A stretch of DNA of 57,406 nucleotides from Asaia bogorensis (GTDB lineage: Bacteria > Pseudomonadota > Alphaproteobacteria > Reyranellales > Reyranellaceae): the NCBI GenBank assembly GCA_945889625.1, contig CAMDCE010000032.1, positions 1 through 57,406 on the forward strand, given 5' to 3'. Both the position numbers and the translations under genes were made by a program. Of the stretch, positions 49,873-57,379 are shown one piece after another (position 1 is the first letter of the stretch; every line of letters starts with the position of its first letter). Under the pieces are notes generated by a model. The model had not been told where the DNA came from. It saw only the letters and a list, made by a program, of their open reading frames with translations, and ran no database searches.

Positions 49873-50502
49873 ATGGCGCCCCCTCACACGCCCCCGATGC
49901 TCGAGGCGATCGATCTTGCCTGCCGGCGCGGCGGCCGGCGCGTCTTCGAGGGCCTGTCACTGTTCCTCGAAGCGGGTGTGCTGCTGGCGCTCACCGGCCC
50001 CAACGGCAGCGGCAAGACCACGCTGCTGCGCGCCCTGGCGCTGCTGGTGCCGCTCGAAGCCGGCGTCGTCCGTTACAAGGGCAACGATGTCACCGCCGAT
50101 CGCGAGAGCTGGCGCGGGCAGATCGCCTGGCTCGGCCATCTCGACGGGTTGAAGGGCGATCTCACGGTGCGCGAGAACCTGTCGGTCGCCGAGCGTCTGC
50201 GCGGCGGCGATGGCAGCCGCGTCGAGGCGGCCGTGGCGACGTTCGACCTTTCGAACCTTGCCGGGCGCGCCGTGCGCACCTTGTCCGCCGGTCAACGCCG
50301 CCGCACGGCGCTGGCGCGGGTCGCCGCGAACGGTGCTGCACTGTGGTTGCTCGACGAGCCATTCAATGCCCTCGACGTCCCGGCGCAAACTTCCTTGCGC
50401 GCCGCGCTCACGACGCATCTCGCGTCCGGCGGTCTTGCCATTGCGGCCACGCATACGGCGCTCGATATCGCGGGCACGCGCACGCTTGAGTTCGGCAAAT
50501 GA
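49873..50502 (+). CDS. ccmA: CcmA, heme exporter ATPase
   Basis: A 209-residue ABC ATPase of cytochrome c maturation system I. Walker A is LTGPNGSGKTTLLRALALL, the signature is LSAGQRRRTALARVA, and Walker B is ALWLLDEPFNALD. It works with CcmB, CcmC and CcmD to release holo-CcmE. The start is uncertain: ATGs at 49855, 49873 and 49897 are all in frame, and MLEAIDLACRRG at 49897 is the family-typical N-terminus. I give 49873. A 14-bp tandem repeat and an intrinsic terminator lie just upstream, so the operon promoter must be between about 49819 and 49855, or transcription reads through. It overlaps ccmB (ATGA). Confidence 0.92.
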   Translation: MAPPHTPPMLEAIDLACRRGGRRVFEGLSLFLEAGVLLALTGPNGSGKTTLLRALALLVPLEAGVVRYKGNDVTADRESWRGQIAWLGHLDGLKGDLTVRENLSVAERLRGGDGSRVEAAVATFDLSNLAGRAVRTLSAGQRRRTALARVAANGAALWLLDEPFNALDVPAQTSLRAALTTHLASGGLAIAATHTALDIAGTRTLEFGK

Positions 50503-51164
50503 GCGGTTTCGCCGTTTTGGTGTCGCGCGATCTGCGGCTGGTGTGGCATCGGCCGGGCGACGTCGCCGTCGTGCTCGCCTTCTTCGTCGTGGCGACCACG
50601 CTGTTTCCCCTCGGCATCGGACCGGAGACCAACCTGCTCGCCCGCATCGCCGCCGGCGTGCTGTGGTGTGCAGCACTCTTCGCCTCGCTGCTCTCGCTCG
50701 ATCGCCTGTTCGCGGCCGACTACGAAGACGGCTCGCTCGATCTGCTGCTGCTGGCGCCGTGGCCGCTCGAGCTGGCGGCGCTCGCCAAATGCGCCGCTCA
50801 CTGGATTGTGACCGGCCTGCCGCTCGCCCTCCTGGCGCCGCTGCTGGGCGTGGCCTTCGGGCTGGAGGCCAAAAACCTGGGGGTGCTGGCCGCCACTTTG
50901 GCCGTCGGCACGCCGACTTTGTCGCTGATCGGAGGCCTCGCCGCGTCGCTGACGTTGGGAGCCCGCCGCAGCGGCGCTTTGCTGGCTTTGCTCGCGCTGC
51001 CGCTCTGCATCCCGACCCTGATTTTCGGCGCCTCGGCGGTCGAAACCAGCGTGTCCGGCGAGGGTTTTGGCGTCCATCTCGCCATCCTGGCGGCGCTGGC
51101 GCTTGTGTCGTTGGCCACCCTGCCGTGGGCCATGGCAGCGGCCTTGCGCCAGGCCGGCGAGTAG
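50499..51164 (+). CDS. ccmB: CcmB, heme exporter membrane subunit
   Basis: A 221-residue inner-membrane protein with six helices. Segments: LVSRDLRLVWHRPGDVAVVLAF-type N-terminus, VVATTLFPLGIGPETNLL, GVLWCAALFASLLSLDRLF, DYEDGSLDLLLLAPWPLE and IFGASAVE, all CcmB family features. It forms a complex with CcmA. It overlaps ccmA (ATGA, 50499-50502). It is separated from ccmC by 126 bp that contain a family D inverted repeat (51175-51274), although ccmB and ccmC usually abut in other bacteria. Confidence 0.95.
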   Translation: MSGFAVLVSRDLRLVWHRPGDVAVVLAFFVVATTLFPLGIGPETNLLARIAAGVLWCAALFASLLSLDRLFAADYEDGSLDLLLLAPWPLELAALAKCAAHWIVTGLPLALLAPLLGVAFGLEAKNLGVLAATLAVGTPTLSLIGGLAASLTLGARRSGALLALLALPLCIPTLIFGASAVETSVSGEGFGVHLAILAALALVSLATLPWAMAAALRQAGE

Positions 51165-51174
51165 ACAAAGTGGT

Positions 51175-51274
51175 TGTCATCCTGAGCAAAGCGAAGGATC
51201 TGGCGCCTGCCCCATATGCGGAACCCTCCGTGTCTGGTCGTTCTATGAGGTCCTTCGCTACGCTCAGGACGACA
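51175..51274. repeat. Family D inverted-repeat element between ccmB and ccmC
   Basis: TGTCATCCTGAGC (51175-51187) pairs imperfectly with GCTCAGGACGACA (51262-51274), and AAGCGAAGGATC with GGTCCTTCGC. It is of the same class as 46805-46917 and the inner part of 33384-33598. It lies inside the ccm operon. Confidence 0.9.
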
Positions 51275-51290
51275 GGGTAAAAAGAACGTC

Positions 51291-52010
51291 ATGGCCGACC
51301 TGCACTTCCTCGCCAACCCGGCGCGCTTCAGGCGCTTCAGCCAGCGCGTGCTGCCGGCCTTGTCGCTGGCCACGGCGCTCACCCTGGCCGTCGGGCTCTA
51401 CCTGGCGCTGGTCCAGGCGCCGCCCGACTACCAGCAGGGCGAGACGGTGCGCATCATGTTCATCCACGTGCCCGCGGCGTGGCTTGCCATGGCGGGCTAC
51501 GGCCTGCTGGCGGCGCTGGGTGCTTCGCTCCTGGTGTGGCGCCATCCGCTGGCCGCGCTGATGGCCCGTGCGGCGGCGCCCGTGGGTGCGGTGTTCGCGG
51601 CCGTATGTTTGATGACGGGCGCGCTGTGGGGCCGGCCGATGTGGGGCACCTACTGGGTGTGGGACGCGCGGCTGACTTCGATGCTGCTGCTGTTCTTCCT
51701 CTATCTCGGCCACATCGCCTTGAGCCGCGCCTATGACGATGCCGAGCGCGGCGATCGCGCCGCCGCGGTCCTGGCTTTGGTCGGGGTCATCAACCTGCCG
51801 ATCATAAAATTCTCGGTCGATTGGTGGAATACGCTGCATCAGCCGGCCTCGGTGATGAAGCTGGGTGGTCCTTCCATCCATCCCACCATCCTGGTGCCGC
51901 TGCTCTGGATGGCGGCGGCGATGGCGCTGCTGTTCATCCTGCTGGTGCTGCTGCGCACCGACACCGAGATCGACCGCCGCCGTCTCGAGCTGGCGGATCT
52001 GCAGGCATGA
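51291..52010 (+). CDS. ccmC: CcmC, heme transfer protein
   Basis: A 239-residue inner-membrane protein with six helices. The periplasmic tryptophan-rich motif is WGRPMWGTYWVWDARLTS, flanked by conserved His residues (MFIHVPAAWLAMAGY and WWNTLHQPASVMK). CcmC binds heme and attaches it to CcmE with the help of CcmD. The N-terminus (LANPARFRRFSQRVLPAL) is as in other alphaproteobacteria. The gene ends 4 bases before a family A element, which separates it from ccmD. Confidence 0.96.
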   Translation: MADLHFLANPARFRRFSQRVLPALSLATALTLAVGLYLALVQAPPDYQQGETVRIMFIHVPAAWLAMAGYGLLAALGASLLVWRHPLAALMARAAAPVGAVFAAVCLMTGALWGRPMWGTYWVWDARLTSMLLLFFLYLGHIALSRAYDDAERGDRAAAVLALVGVINLPIIKFSVDWWNTLHQPASVMKLGGPSIHPTILVPLLWMAAAMALLFILLVLLRTDTEIDRRRLELADLQA

Positions 52011-52014
52011 GCGG

Positions 52015-52137
52015 CATGACCCCCTCCGTCGGCGTAAGACGCCGACACCTCCCCCGAAGACGGGGGAGGGATAAAGAGCCTTTCCTCCCCCGTCTTCGGG
52101 GGAGGTGCCCCTGTAATCAGGGGCGGAGGGGGTCATG
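52015..52137. repeat. Family A element between ccmC and ccmD
   Basis: CATGACCCCCTCCGTCGGCG at the left and CGGAGGGGGTCATG at the right are inverted ends. Between them lie GTCGGCG-TAAGA-CGCCGAC, CTCCCCCGAAGACGGGGGAG, CTCCCCCGTCTTCGGGGGAG and GCCCCTG-TAATC-AGGGGC hairpins. The final ATG (52135-52137) is the ccmD start codon, so the element supplies it. Confidence 0.92.
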
Positions 52138-52296
52138 AGCGCTCACGGCTCCTTCATCGTCGCGGCCTACGTCGTTGCTGTCGTGGCGCTGGGCGGGTTG
52201 TGGCTCGCCTCGGTGGTCGACCGCCGCAAGGTCCGCCGCGAGATCGCCGCGCGCGGGCTGGAGAGGCCCCGCGAACAGCGGGCAAGGGCGGGCTGA
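52135..52296 (+). CDS. ccmD: CcmD, heme exporter small subunit
   Basis: A 53-residue single-span membrane protein: MSAHGSFIVAAYVVAVVALG, GLWLASVVDRRKVRREIAAR, then a polar tail. The HGSFIVAAY start and the helix followed by a basic cytoplasmic stretch are typical of CcmD, which aids release of holo-CcmE from CcmABC. Its ATG is the last codon-sized part of a family A repeat, and the G-rich end of that repeat (GGAGGGGG) serves as the ribosome-binding site. The stop overlaps the ccmE start (TGATG, 52294-52298). Confidence 0.92.
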   Translation: MSAHGSFIVAAYVVAVVALGGLWLASVVDRRKVRREIAARGLERPREQRARAG

Positions 52297-52745
52297 TGAA
52301 ACCGAAGCGCAAGCGGCTGTGGCTGTTGGTCGGCTCGCTTTGCGTGCTGGGCGCGGCGGCGGCGCTGGTGCTGACGGCGCTGAACGACAATATCGTCTTC
52401 TTCTATTCGCCGACCCAGGTGGCGGAGAAGAAGCCGACACCGGAGCGGCGCTTTCGTCTCGGCGGCCTGGTCGAGCAGGGCAGCGTCAGGAAATCCACCG
52501 ACGGCCAGGTGATCTCCTTCAAGGTCACCGATCTTCAGCGTACCCTCGATGTCACCTATCGCGGCCAGCTGCCCGACCTGTTCCGCGAAGGCCAGGGCGT
52601 GATCGCCGAGGGCACGCTCGGGTCCGATGGCGTGTTCGTCGCGCGTGAGGTGCTGGCCAAGCATGATGAGAATTACATGCCGCCTGAGGTGGCGAAGGCG
52701 CTGAAGGAGTCGGGACGGTGGAATGAAGGGACGGCAAAGAAATGA
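52296..52745 (+). CDS. ccmE: CcmE, periplasmic heme chaperone
   Basis: A 149-residue protein: an N-terminal membrane anchor (KRLWLLVGSLCVLGAAAALVL) and a periplasmic OB-fold domain with FFYSPTQVAEKKPTPERRFR, LGGLVEQGSVRK and VTYRGQLPDLFREGQGV. The covalent heme-binding His is in VLAKHDENYMPPEV, so it is the classical His-type CcmE. It receives heme from CcmC and passes it to CcmF. It is followed 1 base after its stop by the flank of a family A element. Confidence 0.96.
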   Translation: MKPKRKRLWLLVGSLCVLGAAAALVLTALNDNIVFFYSPTQVAEKKPTPERRFRLGGLVEQGSVRKSTDGQVISFKVTDLQRTLDVTYRGQLPDLFREGQGVIAEGTLGSDGVFVAREVLAKHDENYMPPEVAKALKESGRWNEGTAKK

Positions 52746-52746
52746 G

Positions 52747-52872
52747 CCTTGACCCCCTCCGTCCCGATTACGGGACACCTCCCCCGCCGACGGGGGAGGA
52801 ACGACTCTCTCTTATCCCTCCCCCGTCTGCGGGGGAGGTGTCGGCGTCTTACGCCGACGGAGGGGGTCAAGG
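52747..52872. repeat. Family A element between ccmE and ccmF
   Basis: CCTTGACCCCC (52747-52757) and GGGGGTCAAGG (52862-52872) are perfect inverted ends, including gene-flanking bases CCTTGA/TCAAGG outside the usual unit. Inside are GTCCCG-ATTA-CGGGAC and GTCGGCG...CGCCGAC stems. The ccmF start TTG begins at the very next base (52873). Confidence 0.92.
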
Positions 52873-54834
52873 TTGATCCCCGAACTAGGCCACTTCGCCC
52901 TGATCCTCGCATTGGCCGTCGCGCTGGTGCAGGGGACTTTGCCGTTGGTCGGCGCGTCACGCGGCGATGTGCGCCTGATGGCGCTCGGCCGCACGGCGGC
53001 ACTCACCCAGGCATTGCTGGTGCTCCTGGCCTTTGGCGCGCTGACGCAAGCCTATGTCACGTCGGATTTCTCGCTGGCCAATGTCGTGGCCAACTCGCAT
53101 TCGGCCAAGCCGCTGATGTACAAAATCTCGGGCGTCTGGGGCAATCATGAAGGCTCGATGCTGCTGTGGGCGCTGATCCTCGCCCTGTTCGGCGCCGCGG
53201 TCGCGATCTTCGGCGCCAACCTGCCGGACTCGCTGCGCGCGCGCGTGCTCGCCATCCAGGCCTGGATCGGCGTCGGCTTCCTCGCCTTCCTGCTGTTCAC
53301 CTCCAACCCCTTCGAACGCGTCTCGCCGGCGCCGCTCGACGGCAACGGCCTCAATCCGCTGCTGCAGGACCCCGGCCTCGCCTTCCACCCGCCGCTGCTC
53401 TACCTCGGCTATGTCGGCTTCTCGGTGACCTACGCCTTCGCGATTGCCGCGCTGCTCGAAGGCCGCGTCGATGTCGCCTGGGCGCGCTGGGTGCGGCCGT
53501 GGACCCTGGCGGCCTGGTGCTTCCTGACGCTCGGCATCGCGCTCGGCAGCTGGTGGGCCTACTACATCCTCGGCTGGGGCGGCTTCTGGTTCTGGGATCC
53601 CGTCGAGAACGCCTCGCTGATGCCGTGGCTCGCCGGCACTGCGCTCCTGCACTCCGCCATCGTCGTGGAAAAGCGCGATGCGCTGAAGAGCTGGACGGTG
53701 CTGCTGGCCATCCTCGCCTTCTCGCTGTCGCTGCTCGGCACCTTCCTGGTGCGCTCGGGCGTGCTCACCTCGGTGCATGCCTTCGCCCAGGACCCGGCGC
53801 GCGGCATGTTCATCCTGGCCTTCCTGCTGCTGGTCACCGGCGGCGGCCTGGCGCTCTACGCCTGGCGGGCGCCGCAGATCGCTCATGAGAGGGGGGGCGG
53901 CGGCCTGTTCCAGGCGGTGAGCCGCGAGGGCGCGCTGATCCTGAACAACCTCCTGCTTTGCACGCTTGCGGCCACGGTGCTGCTGGGCACCCTCTACCCG
54001 CTGTTCCTCGATCTGGTGACCGGCAACAAGGTCTCGGTCGGCCCGCCGTTCTTCAACGCCACCTTCGTGCCGCTCTGCGCGCCGCTCTTTGCCGCGCTCT
54101 GCGTCGGTCCGTTCCTCGGCTGGAAGCGCGCCGAGCTGCTGCCCGCGCTGGTCCGCCTGCGGGTGGCCTTCATCGTCGCGGTGATCGCAGCGATCGTTGC
54201 CGCCGTCGCCGTCGACGGCCGCGCTACGCTGGCGGCGATCGCCTTCGGCTTCGGCGTCTGGCTGATCCTGGGCAGCGCCACGGAATTCATCGGCCGCGCG
54301 CGCCGCGGACGGTTGCGCACCATGACCCGCGCGTCGATCGGCATGACTATCGCCCATGCCTCGCTCGGCGTCATCGTACTGGGCGCGGTCGCCACGGCGG
54401 CCTGGCACCTCGAATTCATCCAGACCATGAAGCCCGGCGAGCGCGCCTCCTTCGCCGGCTTCGAGGTCACCCTGAAGAGCGTCGAGAATGTCCAGGGCCC
54501 CAACTACATCGCCGAAAGAGCGACGCTCGCCGTCAGCTCCGGCGGCCAGCCCTACACCACCATGACGCCCGAGCGCCGGCTGTTCCTGGTGCAGAAGCGT
54601 CAGGTCGCCGAGACCGCGATCCACACCAATGGCCTGCGCGACTTCTACGTGACGCTGGGCGAGGGCGATGCGGCCAACGGCTGGGTGATCCGCATGTACT
54701 ACAATCCCCTGGCGCCCTGGATCTGGCTCGGCGCGGCGCTGTGCGCCTTCGGCGGCTTCGTGTCGCTGACGGACCGCCGCCTGCGCATCGGCGCGCCGAA
54801 GCGTCGGGCGGTGGCGGCGCAGGCCGCGGAATGA
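52873..54834 (+). CDS. ccmF: CcmF, cytochrome c heme lyase subunit
   Basis: A 653-residue inner-membrane protein with about 15 helices. The WWD motif is GWGGFWFWDPVENASLMPWL, with the conserved His residues in SAKPLMYKISGVWGNHEGSM, LAFHPPLLYLGYVGFSVTYA and LLRSGVLTSVHAFA-type (LVRSGVLTSVHAFAQDP). It ligates heme from CcmE to apocytochrome c with CcmH. The start is TTG 52873 (encoded Leu, then IPELGHFALILAL); homologues start MIPELGH, so TTG takes the place of ATG at exactly the expected position. This follows a family A repeat with no spacer. Confidence 0.95.
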   Translation: MIPELGHFALILALAVALVQGTLPLVGASRGDVRLMALGRTAALTQALLVLLAFGALTQAYVTSDFSLANVVANSHSAKPLMYKISGVWGNHEGSMLLWALILALFGAAVAIFGANLPDSLRARVLAIQAWIGVGFLAFLLFTSNPFERVSPAPLDGNGLNPLLQDPGLAFHPPLLYLGYVGFSVTYAFAIAALLEGRVDVAWARWVRPWTLAAWCFLTLGIALGSWWAYYILGWGGFWFWDPVENASLMPWLAGTALLHSAIVVEKRDALKSWTVLLAILAFSLSLLGTFLVRSGVLTSVHAFAQDPARGMFILAFLLLVTGGGLALYAWRAPQIAHERGGGGLFQAVSREGALILNNLLLCTLAATVLLGTLYPLFLDLVTGNKVSVGPPFFNATFVPLCAPLFAALCVGPFLGWKRAELLPALVRLRVAFIVAVIAAIVAAVAVDGRATLAAIAFGFGVWLILGSATEFIGRARRGRLRTMTRASIGMTIAHASLGVIVLGAVATAAWHLEFIQTMKPGERASFAGFEVTLKSVENVQGPNYIAERATLAVSSGGQPYTTMTPERRLFLVQKRQVAETAIHTNGLRDFYVTLGEGDAANGWVIRMYYNPLAPWIWLGAALCAFGGFVSLTDRRLRIGAPKRRAVAAQAAE

Positions 54835-54839
54835 CTCCC

Positions 54840-54957
54840 GACCCCCTCCGTCGGCGTAAGACGCCGACACCTCCCCCGCAGACGGGGGAGGGTCATGACT
54901 CTTCTCCTCCCCCGTCTGCGGGGGAGGTGTCGCGGTCATACCGCGACGGAGGGGGTC
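54840..54957. repeat. Family A element between ccmF and ccmG
   Basis: GACCCCCTCCGTCGGCG at the left and CGACGGAGGGGGTC at the right. Inner hairpins are CTCCCCCGCAGACGGGGGAG and CTCCCCCGTCTGCGGGGGAG, with variable stems GTCGGCG/CGCCGAC and TCGCGGT/ACCGCGA. It begins 5 bases after the ccmF stop and ends 7 bases before the ccmG ATG, providing the G-rich Shine-Dalgarno sequence. Confidence 0.92.
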
Positions 54958-54964
54958 AACGCTC

Positions 54965-55504
54965 ATGAATAACCGCCTCCTCTTCCTGCTGCCGTTGCTG
55001 ACTCTCCTGGTCATGGCGGGGTTCTTCGGCTGGTCGCTGATGAGCGGCCGCGATCCGGCGTCGATCGGGTCGGCGATGGTCGGCCGCACCGCACCGACGC
55101 TGGCGGCACCGGCGTTGCGAGGCGGCGAGCCGGCGCTCACCGATGCCGTTATCCGCAGCGGCAAGCCGGTGTTGCTCAATTTCTTCGCGAGCTGGTGTGC
55201 TCCGTGCGTGGCCGAGCATCCGCTGCTGACGCGTCTGGCCGAACGCGACGGCGTCACCGTGGTCGGCATCGCCTGGAAGGACAAGCCCGATGCCGCGCGC
55301 GCCTGGCTGAAGAAGCTGGGCGATCCGTTCAAGGTCGCGGGCTTCGACATCGACGGCAAGCTGGCGCTCGACTGGGGTCTGTCGGGCGTGCCCGAGACCT
55401 ACCTGATCGACGGCAAGGGCGTCGTGCGCCTGCACTTCCGCGGCCCGCTCACCGAGCGCGACGTGACGGATCGCATCCTGCCGCTGTTGCGGGGCGGGTC
55501 GTGA
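54965..55504 (+). CDS. ccmG: CcmG/DsbE, thiol:disulfide oxidoreductase
   Basis: A 179-residue membrane-anchored thioredoxin-fold protein. The N-terminal anchor is LLFLLPLLTLLVMAGFFGW, and the periplasmic domain has NFFASWCAPCVAEHPLLTRL (active site WCAPC) and GVPETYLIDGKGVVRLHF with the cis-Pro loop. It reduces apocytochrome CXXCH cysteines before heme attachment, together with CcmH. Usual family length. It is flanked on both sides by family A elements, the downstream one beginning 8 bases after its stop. Confidence 0.96.
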   Translation: MNNRLLFLLPLLTLLVMAGFFGWSLMSGRDPASIGSAMVGRTAPTLAAPALRGGEPALTDAVIRSGKPVLLNFFASWCAPCVAEHPLLTRLAERDGVTVVGIAWKDKPDAARAWLKKLGDPFKVAGFDIDGKLALDWGLSGVPETYLIDGKGVVRLHFRGPLTERDVTDRILPLLRGGS

Positions 55505-55512
55505 AAGATTCC

Positions 55513-55631
55513 GACCCCCTCCGTCGCGGTATGACCGCGACACCTCCCCCGCAGACGGGGAAGGGAAAAGACTCCTTCTCCTCCCCCGTCTGCGGGGGAG
55601 GTGTCGGCGTCTTACGCCGACGGAGGGGCTC
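55513..55631. repeat. Family A element between ccmG and ccmH
   Basis: GACCCCCTCCGTCGCGG at the left and GACGGAGGGGCTC at the right, with CTCCCCCGCAGACGGGGAAG and CTCCCCCGTCTGCGGGGGAG hairpins inside. The right end has GGCTC instead of GGGTC. The ATG created at 55632 is out of frame with ccmH. Confidence 0.92.
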
Positions 55632-55638
55632 ATGGTTC

Positions 55639-56115
55639 TTGCTCCTGCTGGTGCTGTTCACCTTCCCAGCCCTCGCCCCCACTGCGCGGGCAGTCGAACC
55701 CTCCGAGATGCTGGCCGATCCGGCGCTCGAATCGCGCGCCCGCGACATCGGCCGCGGGTTGCGCTGCGTCGTTTGCCAGAACCAGTCGATCGACGATTCG
55801 GCGGCCGAGGTGGCGCGCGACATGCGCCGCGCGGTGCGCGAGCGGCTGACGGCCGGCGACAGCGACGACAAGGTCTTCGCCTTCATGGTCGCGCGCTATG
55901 GCGACTATGTGCTGCTGCGGCCGCCATTCAAGAACACGACGCTGCTGCTGTGGCTGGGCACGCCCCTCGTGCTGCTGGTCGCCCTGGCGGCGATCCTGCT
56001 GGGCGTCCGCCGGCGCGTCCTCCGGCCGCCGCCGCCGCTGTCGGCGGATGAGCGGGAACGCATTGCCGCTCTGTTGAAGAGAGACCCTTCGGCTCCGCCC
56101 CGGGGCGGCGGGTAA
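55639..56115 (+). CDS. ccmH: CcmH, cytochrome c maturation thioreductase subunit
   Basis: A 158-residue protein. A hydrophobic signal (LLLLVLFTFPALAPTARA) is followed by the CcmH domain with GRGLRCVVCQNQSIDDSAAE (LRCxxCQNQ redox motif), RLTAGDSDDKVFAFMVARYG and DYVLLRPPF. A C-terminal membrane helix (LLLWLGTPLVLLVALAAILL) comes after it. There is no in-frame ATG; the ATG at 55632 is in another frame. I propose TTG 55639, with GGAGGGG 11 bases upstream. The frame stays open upstream through the repeat, so the native N-terminus may have been lost or altered by the repeat. Confidence 0.9.
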   Translation: MLLLVLFTFPALAPTARAVEPSEMLADPALESRARDIGRGLRCVVCQNQSIDDSAAEVARDMRRAVRERLTAGDSDDKVFAFMVARYGDYVLLRPPFKNTTLLLWLGTPLVLLVALAAILLGVRRRVLRPPPPLSADERERIAALLKRDPSAPPRGGG

Positions 56116-56121
56116 CCCGCC

Positions 56122-57372
56122 GTGCTCGAGTTCCTCCTCGCCCTTCTCACCACCGCGACGGTCGGCGTGCTGATGATCCCGCTGTTGCGGGCGGGCGTGC
56201 AAACCACCGACCGGCTGGACAACGACCTGGCGATCTATCGCGACCAGCTCGGCGAGATCGAGCGCGAGCGCGCCGCTGGCGCCTTGCCCGAGGCCGAAGC
56301 CAGGGCAGCGCGCACCGAGATCGAGCGCCGCATCCTGGTCGCCGCCGACCGCGCCGAGAAACCCGCCGCCGCGGAGTCGCCTTCCGTCCAGCGCTTCCTG
56401 CCGCCGGCGCTCTGCCTGCTGATCCCGTTGTTTGCGTTGGGCATCTACCTGCAGATCGGCCATCCGGGCGGCGTGCCGGGAATGGTCGTCGAACGCGCTG
56501 GCTCCGCCCAGCAACCGACGCTGGCGCAGGTGCTGGCCGCCGTGCGGGCGCGTCTGGCGGAGAAGCCCGACGACCCCGAGGCTCTGTCGGCGCTGGGCGA
56601 GGCGCTGACGGCCGAGGCCGACGGCACGGTGACCTTGCCCGCCGTTGAAGCCTTCAGGAAGGCGCTGGCCCTGCAGCCCGGCGACGCCCGTGCGCTCTAC
56701 TATCTCGGCCTGCACGAGGCGCAGAGCGGCGACAGCAAGGCGGCACTCGCGCGCTGGCGCGGCCTCGAAGAGCGTGCGCCGCCCGACGCGCCCTATCTCG
56801 CGATGCTGCGCGCCGAGATGGAGCGCGTGGCCAAGGCCGCCGGACTCGAGCTGCCGCCGCCGCCCCCGATGTCTGGCGCCATGCCGCAGCCCTCGAAGGA
56901 GGCCGTCGAGGCCATGTCCAGGGCCACGCCCGAGCAGCGCGAGGCCGCGATCCGCGGCATGGTCGAGGGTCTCGACGCCAAGCTGCGCGACGCTCCGGAA
57001 GATCGTGCCGGCTGGCTGCGCCTGGCCAATGCCCGCAAGGTGCTGGGCGAGAACGACAAGGCGGCCGAGGCCTTCGCCAGGGCCGATGCGCTGGCGCCCC
57101 TCGATCTGCGGACGCTGGCCGACTGGGCCGAGGCCCATGTCCGCCAGATCGCGCCCGGCGGCGCGCCGTCGCTCCAGGCCGTGGCGGTGCTCGAGCGGCT
57201 GGAGAAGGCCGAGCCGCGCAATGGGCTGGCGCTGTTCTATCTCGGCCTGGCCGCCGACGCCGCCGGCAACAAGCCCGAGGCGCTGCGGCGCTGGAAGACG
57301 CTGCTGGCGCTGCTGCCCGCCGACGCGCCGATCCGCGGCATGCTGGAGGAAAAGATCAAGGCGGCACAATGA
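56122..57372 (+). CDS. ccmI: CcmI, cytochrome c maturation TPR protein
   Basis: A 416-residue protein. The N-terminal two-helix CcmI-1 region (LEFLLALLTTATVGVLMIPL, then DNDLAIYRDQLGEIERERAA, LPPALCLLIPLFALGIYLQI) is followed by a periplasmic TPR domain: LAEKPDDPEALSALGEALT, ALALQPGDARALYYLGLHEA, and two further repeats near the C-terminus (NGLALFYLGLAADAAGNKPE). CcmI delivers apocytochrome c to the CcmFH complex. The start is GTG 56122, 6 bases after the ccmH stop. This is the only ccm junction after ccmB without a repeat, apart from ccmD/ccmE. It is the last gene of the operon. Confidence 0.95.
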   Translation: MLEFLLALLTTATVGVLMIPLLRAGVQTTDRLDNDLAIYRDQLGEIERERAAGALPEAEARAARTEIERRILVAADRAEKPAAAESPSVQRFLPPALCLLIPLFALGIYLQIGHPGGVPGMVVERAGSAQQPTLAQVLAAVRARLAEKPDDPEALSALGEALTAEADGTVTLPAVEAFRKALALQPGDARALYYLGLHEAQSGDSKAALARWRGLEERAPPDAPYLAMLRAEMERVAKAAGLELPPPPPMSGAMPQPSKEAVEAMSRATPEQREAAIRGMVEGLDAKLRDAPEDRAGWLRLANARKVLGENDKAAEAFARADALAPLDLRTLADWAEAHVRQIAPGGAPSLQAVAVLERLEKAEPRNGLALFYLGLAADAAGNKPEALRRWKTLLALLPADAPIRGMLEEKIKAAQ

Positions 57373-57379
57373 GTCTTCG

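Noticed and set aside
55632..56051. ATG-started 139-residue frame at the ccmH position
   Set aside because: It is out of frame with the CcmH domain (LRCVVCQNQ) and Arg/Ala-rich, so it is a shadow created by the repeat-derived ATG.
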